A stretch of DNA of 48,552 nt from Porticoccaceae bacterium (lineage in GTDB: Bacteria > Pseudomonadota > Gammaproteobacteria > Pseudomonadales > Porticoccaceae): assembly GCA_023228865.1 (NCBI GenBank), contig JALOAH010000021.1:1-48552 (forward strand). The letters run 5' to 3'. Shown here one piece after another: positions 47,186 through 48,552 of this stretch (within the stretch, counting starts at the first letter, position 1; the number at the start of each line of letters is the position of its first letter). Both the position numbers and the translations under genes were made by a program. The notes under the pieces were generated by a model. The model ran no database searches and was not told the DNA's origin. It was given only the letters and a program-made list of their open reading frames with translations.

Positions 47186-47958
47186 TGTTCACGGCCTATG
47201 CCAGCCTGGTCAGTGACATCGGCAAGAAATTCGGCAATGTGGCGCACTTCCAGTTGGTGATGCCCTTGGCGGTGCAGGTAACCGCCGAGATGGAGCAGGC
47301 AGGCGAGATCGCCACCCAATAACAGGTCGGGTTTTGCGGCGATGATATTGGCCGCTTTGTCTGCGACCATTTTATTGGCAATTCCCTCGAACTTGGCGCA
47401 AAAAGTGCCGCCGAAGCCGCAGCAGACATTTCCGTCGGCGATGTCGCTGAGGGCTGCATTTCTGTAGCTGAGCGCCAGTTTTCGAGGTTGCTGATAGATT
47501 CCCAATTCCCGCAAGCCGGCGCAGCTGTCGTGGTAGGCAATATTTTTAGCATTTGTCGCCAATGATGAGATGGGTGGTATCTGGAGAATATCCGCCAAAA
47601 ATTGCGTCAATTCGTAAACCCTGGCCGCAAAGTGCGCCACCTCAGCGCAATTGTCGTCATCACGGAAAAGTTGCGGGTAATGATTTTTGAGCATGCTGGC
47701 GCAGGAACCGGACGGCGCAACTATGTAGTCGACCTTGGCAAAAGCAGTTATTACCGCGCGGGCGAGCTGCCTCGCCTCCTCGCTGAGGCCATTGTTATAG
47801 GCGACCTGCCCGCAACAGCTCTGGGGAGGAACAACCACCTGGCAACCCGCGGCCTCAAGTAGTTTGACGCAGGCAAAACCCACTGAGGGGCGCAGCAGGT
47901 CGACGGCGCAGGTGACAAATAAACCCACGGTTGGCGGATTATTGGCTTTCTCTGTCAT
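47182..47958 (-). CDS. lutA: Lactate utilization protein A (CCG-domain Fe-S oxidoreductase)
   Basis: 258-aa LutA with two CCG-type cysteine domains: VVPPQSCCGQVAYNNG (residues 35-51), SGSCASMLK, HDSCAGLRELGI and VCCGFGGTFCAKFEGI. The N-terminus VGLFVTCAVDLLRPSVGFACVKLLE is characteristic. These domains bind [4Fe-4S]-type clusters as in heterodisulfide-reductase relatives. First gene of lutABC; AGGGGCGCT precedes the ATG. No lactate permease (LldP) or LutR/LldR regulator is adjacent, so regulation is not visible here. The promoter is presumably in 47959-48078. Confidence 0.95.
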   Translation of the reverse strand: MTEKANNPPTVGLFVTCAVDLLRPSVGFACVKLLEAAGCQVVVPPQSCCGQVAYNNGLSEEARQLARAVITAFAKVDYIVAPSGSCASMLKNHYPQLFRDDDNCAEVAHFAARVYELTQFLADILQIPPISSLATNAKNIAYHDSCAGLRELGIYQQPRKLALSYRNAALSDIADGNVCCGFGGTFCAKFEGIANKMVADKAANIIAAKPDLLLGGDLACLLHLGGYLHRQGHHQLEVRHIAEFLADVTDQAGIGREQ

Positions 47959-48078
47959 AGCGCCCCTGGCCTGTGTTTTTCGCTAGTTTAGCTGTTTTGA
48001 CAGGGCTTCCATAGACAGATTTCATAAAATAGAGGGCAGAATTTTTCGCTGACTGCCGCGCTATGGTAAGTGGCGGGC

Positions 48079-48106
48079 AAAAAAAAGGCTACTCGAAGAG
48101 TAGCCT
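48079..48106 (-). terminator. Terminator after the lysine-rich gene at the right edge
   Basis: AGGCTACTC (48086-48094) pairs with GAGTAGCCT (48098-48106) around a GAA loop. Read on the minus strand it is followed by a run of eight T. It lies 66 bases after the stop of the gene at 48172. Confidence 0.88.
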
Positions 48107-48171
48107 GAAATCCCTAGCTGTAAACATAGCCGCTCGTTCGAGCGCGGGAGGGGGTAGAAATTGGCTTGCAA

Positions 48172-48552
48172 TCAGTCTGCGCTTTTTCTCGGCGTTCTGG
48201 TGGTTTTTGCGGTTGTCCTCGCGGTTGTTTTCGGTGTTGTTTTTGTCGCTCCTTTGGCCGCAGGGGTTTTTGCCGCTGTCGGTTTTCTGGTTGGCGTCTT
48301 TTTGGCGGCGGCTTTTTTTGCGGGTGCCTTTTTGGACGGTGCTTGTTTGGGCGGAGCTTTTTTGGCCGCTGCAGGTTTCACCAGTTTGCTCAGGGTTTCG
48401 GTGAGTTTGCTGACCCTGGCGTGGAGTTCTTCCAGAAGTTCGTCTTTGTCAAAGGAGGGAACACTGAGATTGCCGGACATTTTTTCGCGAAGCTCGGACA
48501 GCTGTTCGCTGAACATTTCCTTGTTTTTGTCGGCCTGGTCGCGGATTTTTTT
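48172..48552 (-). CDS. Partial gene: lysine/alanine-rich tail, phasin- or H1-like (5' end outside window)
   Basis: The frame is open from the stop at 48172 past ATG 48516 to the window edge, reading KIRDQADKNKEMFSEQLSEL in frame, so the true start probably lies outside. The visible 126 residues have an amphipathic helical front (KNKEMFSEQLSELREKM, DELLEELHARVSKLTETLSKLV) and then a basic low-complexity tail of Lys, Ala, Pro and Thr (KKAPAKKAAAKKTPTRKP). This is the build of polyhydroxyalkanoate-granule phasins of the PhaF type or of histone-H1-like regulators such as AlgP. The tail would bind DNA nonspecifically. Family call is tentative. Confidence 0.6.
   Translation of the reverse strand, partial: KKIRDQADKNKEMFSEQLSELREKMSGNLSVPSFDKDELLEELHARVSKLTETLSKLVKPAAAKKAPPKQAPSKKAPAKKAAAKKTPTRKPTAAKTPAAKGATKTTPKTTARTTAKTTRTPRKSAD

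Overview
The window reads as chromosome of a gammaproteobacterium (Pseudomonadales/Cellvibrionales-like). It is a dense, mostly moderately GC-rich genome with glutathione-dependent formaldehyde oxidation, Pseudomonas-style REP hairpins with GTAG at the foot, an E. coli-like CusCBA pump, a phasin-like tail and LutABC. The genus cannot be fixed from sequence reading alone.

Layout. (1) 68-8017 is an integrated-element segment. Five leftward genes of the kind carried by integrative conjugative elements and plasmids (RadC-like JAMM protein, Cys-rich 'hydrolase or metal-binding' protein, YqaJ-type exonuclease, DUF932 protein, split zinc-ribbon/glycine-zipper protein) each have a GC hairpin in the gap before them. 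An AT-rich rightward module follows (unknown 391-aa protein, AlpA-type regulator, YfjI/DUF3987 protein), closed by a 16-bp-stem terminator. No integrase, tRNA or att site is visible. (2) 8.1-10.2 kb is decayed mobile DNA: an IS200-like remnant, two IS3-family transposase remnants and a 116-bp palindromic MITE-like element. (3) 10218-17853 is a six-gene operon that oxidises formaldehyde to CO2: adhC, fghA, fdsG, fdsB, fdsA, fdhD, mostly with 1-14 bp overlaps. (4) 17879-23496 (minus strand) is a five-gene arsenic-modification operon: arsM, a radical SAM protein that does not look like ArsS, a VTT-domain/disulfide-oxidoreductase fusion, and TIGR04283- and TIGR04282-type glycosyltransferases. It is divergent from an exported catalase-peroxidase (katG).

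(5) 26.3-34.6 kb holds a retropepsin-like protein, three small exported proteins and a copper/silver efflux operon. Its CusB carries a fused CusF-like domain, and its CusA keeps the methionine triad M573/M623/M672. (6) 34.7-39.3 kb is a REC-EAL phosphodiesterase and a multi-PAS hybrid histidine kinase with a 4-bp overlap, bordered by REP sequences. (7) 39.9-45.1 kb holds etfBA behind a near-consensus sigma-70 promoter, a flavodoxin-like reductase, alanine dehydrogenase, a DUF6515-like exported protein and an unusual crotonase. (8) 45.2-48.0 kb is lutABC, L-lactate oxidation. (9) The right edge cuts a gene for a protein with a Lys/Ala/Pro/Thr-rich tail.

The strongest candidate for something under-described is the arsenic operon. 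ArsM makes methylated arsenicals, and the radical SAM enzyme, membrane-linked flavoprotein and two glycosyltransferases could convert them to a sugar-linked or aminoacyl arsenical. The formaldehyde operon beside it and the exported KatG may deal with reactive by-products, but that link is inference.
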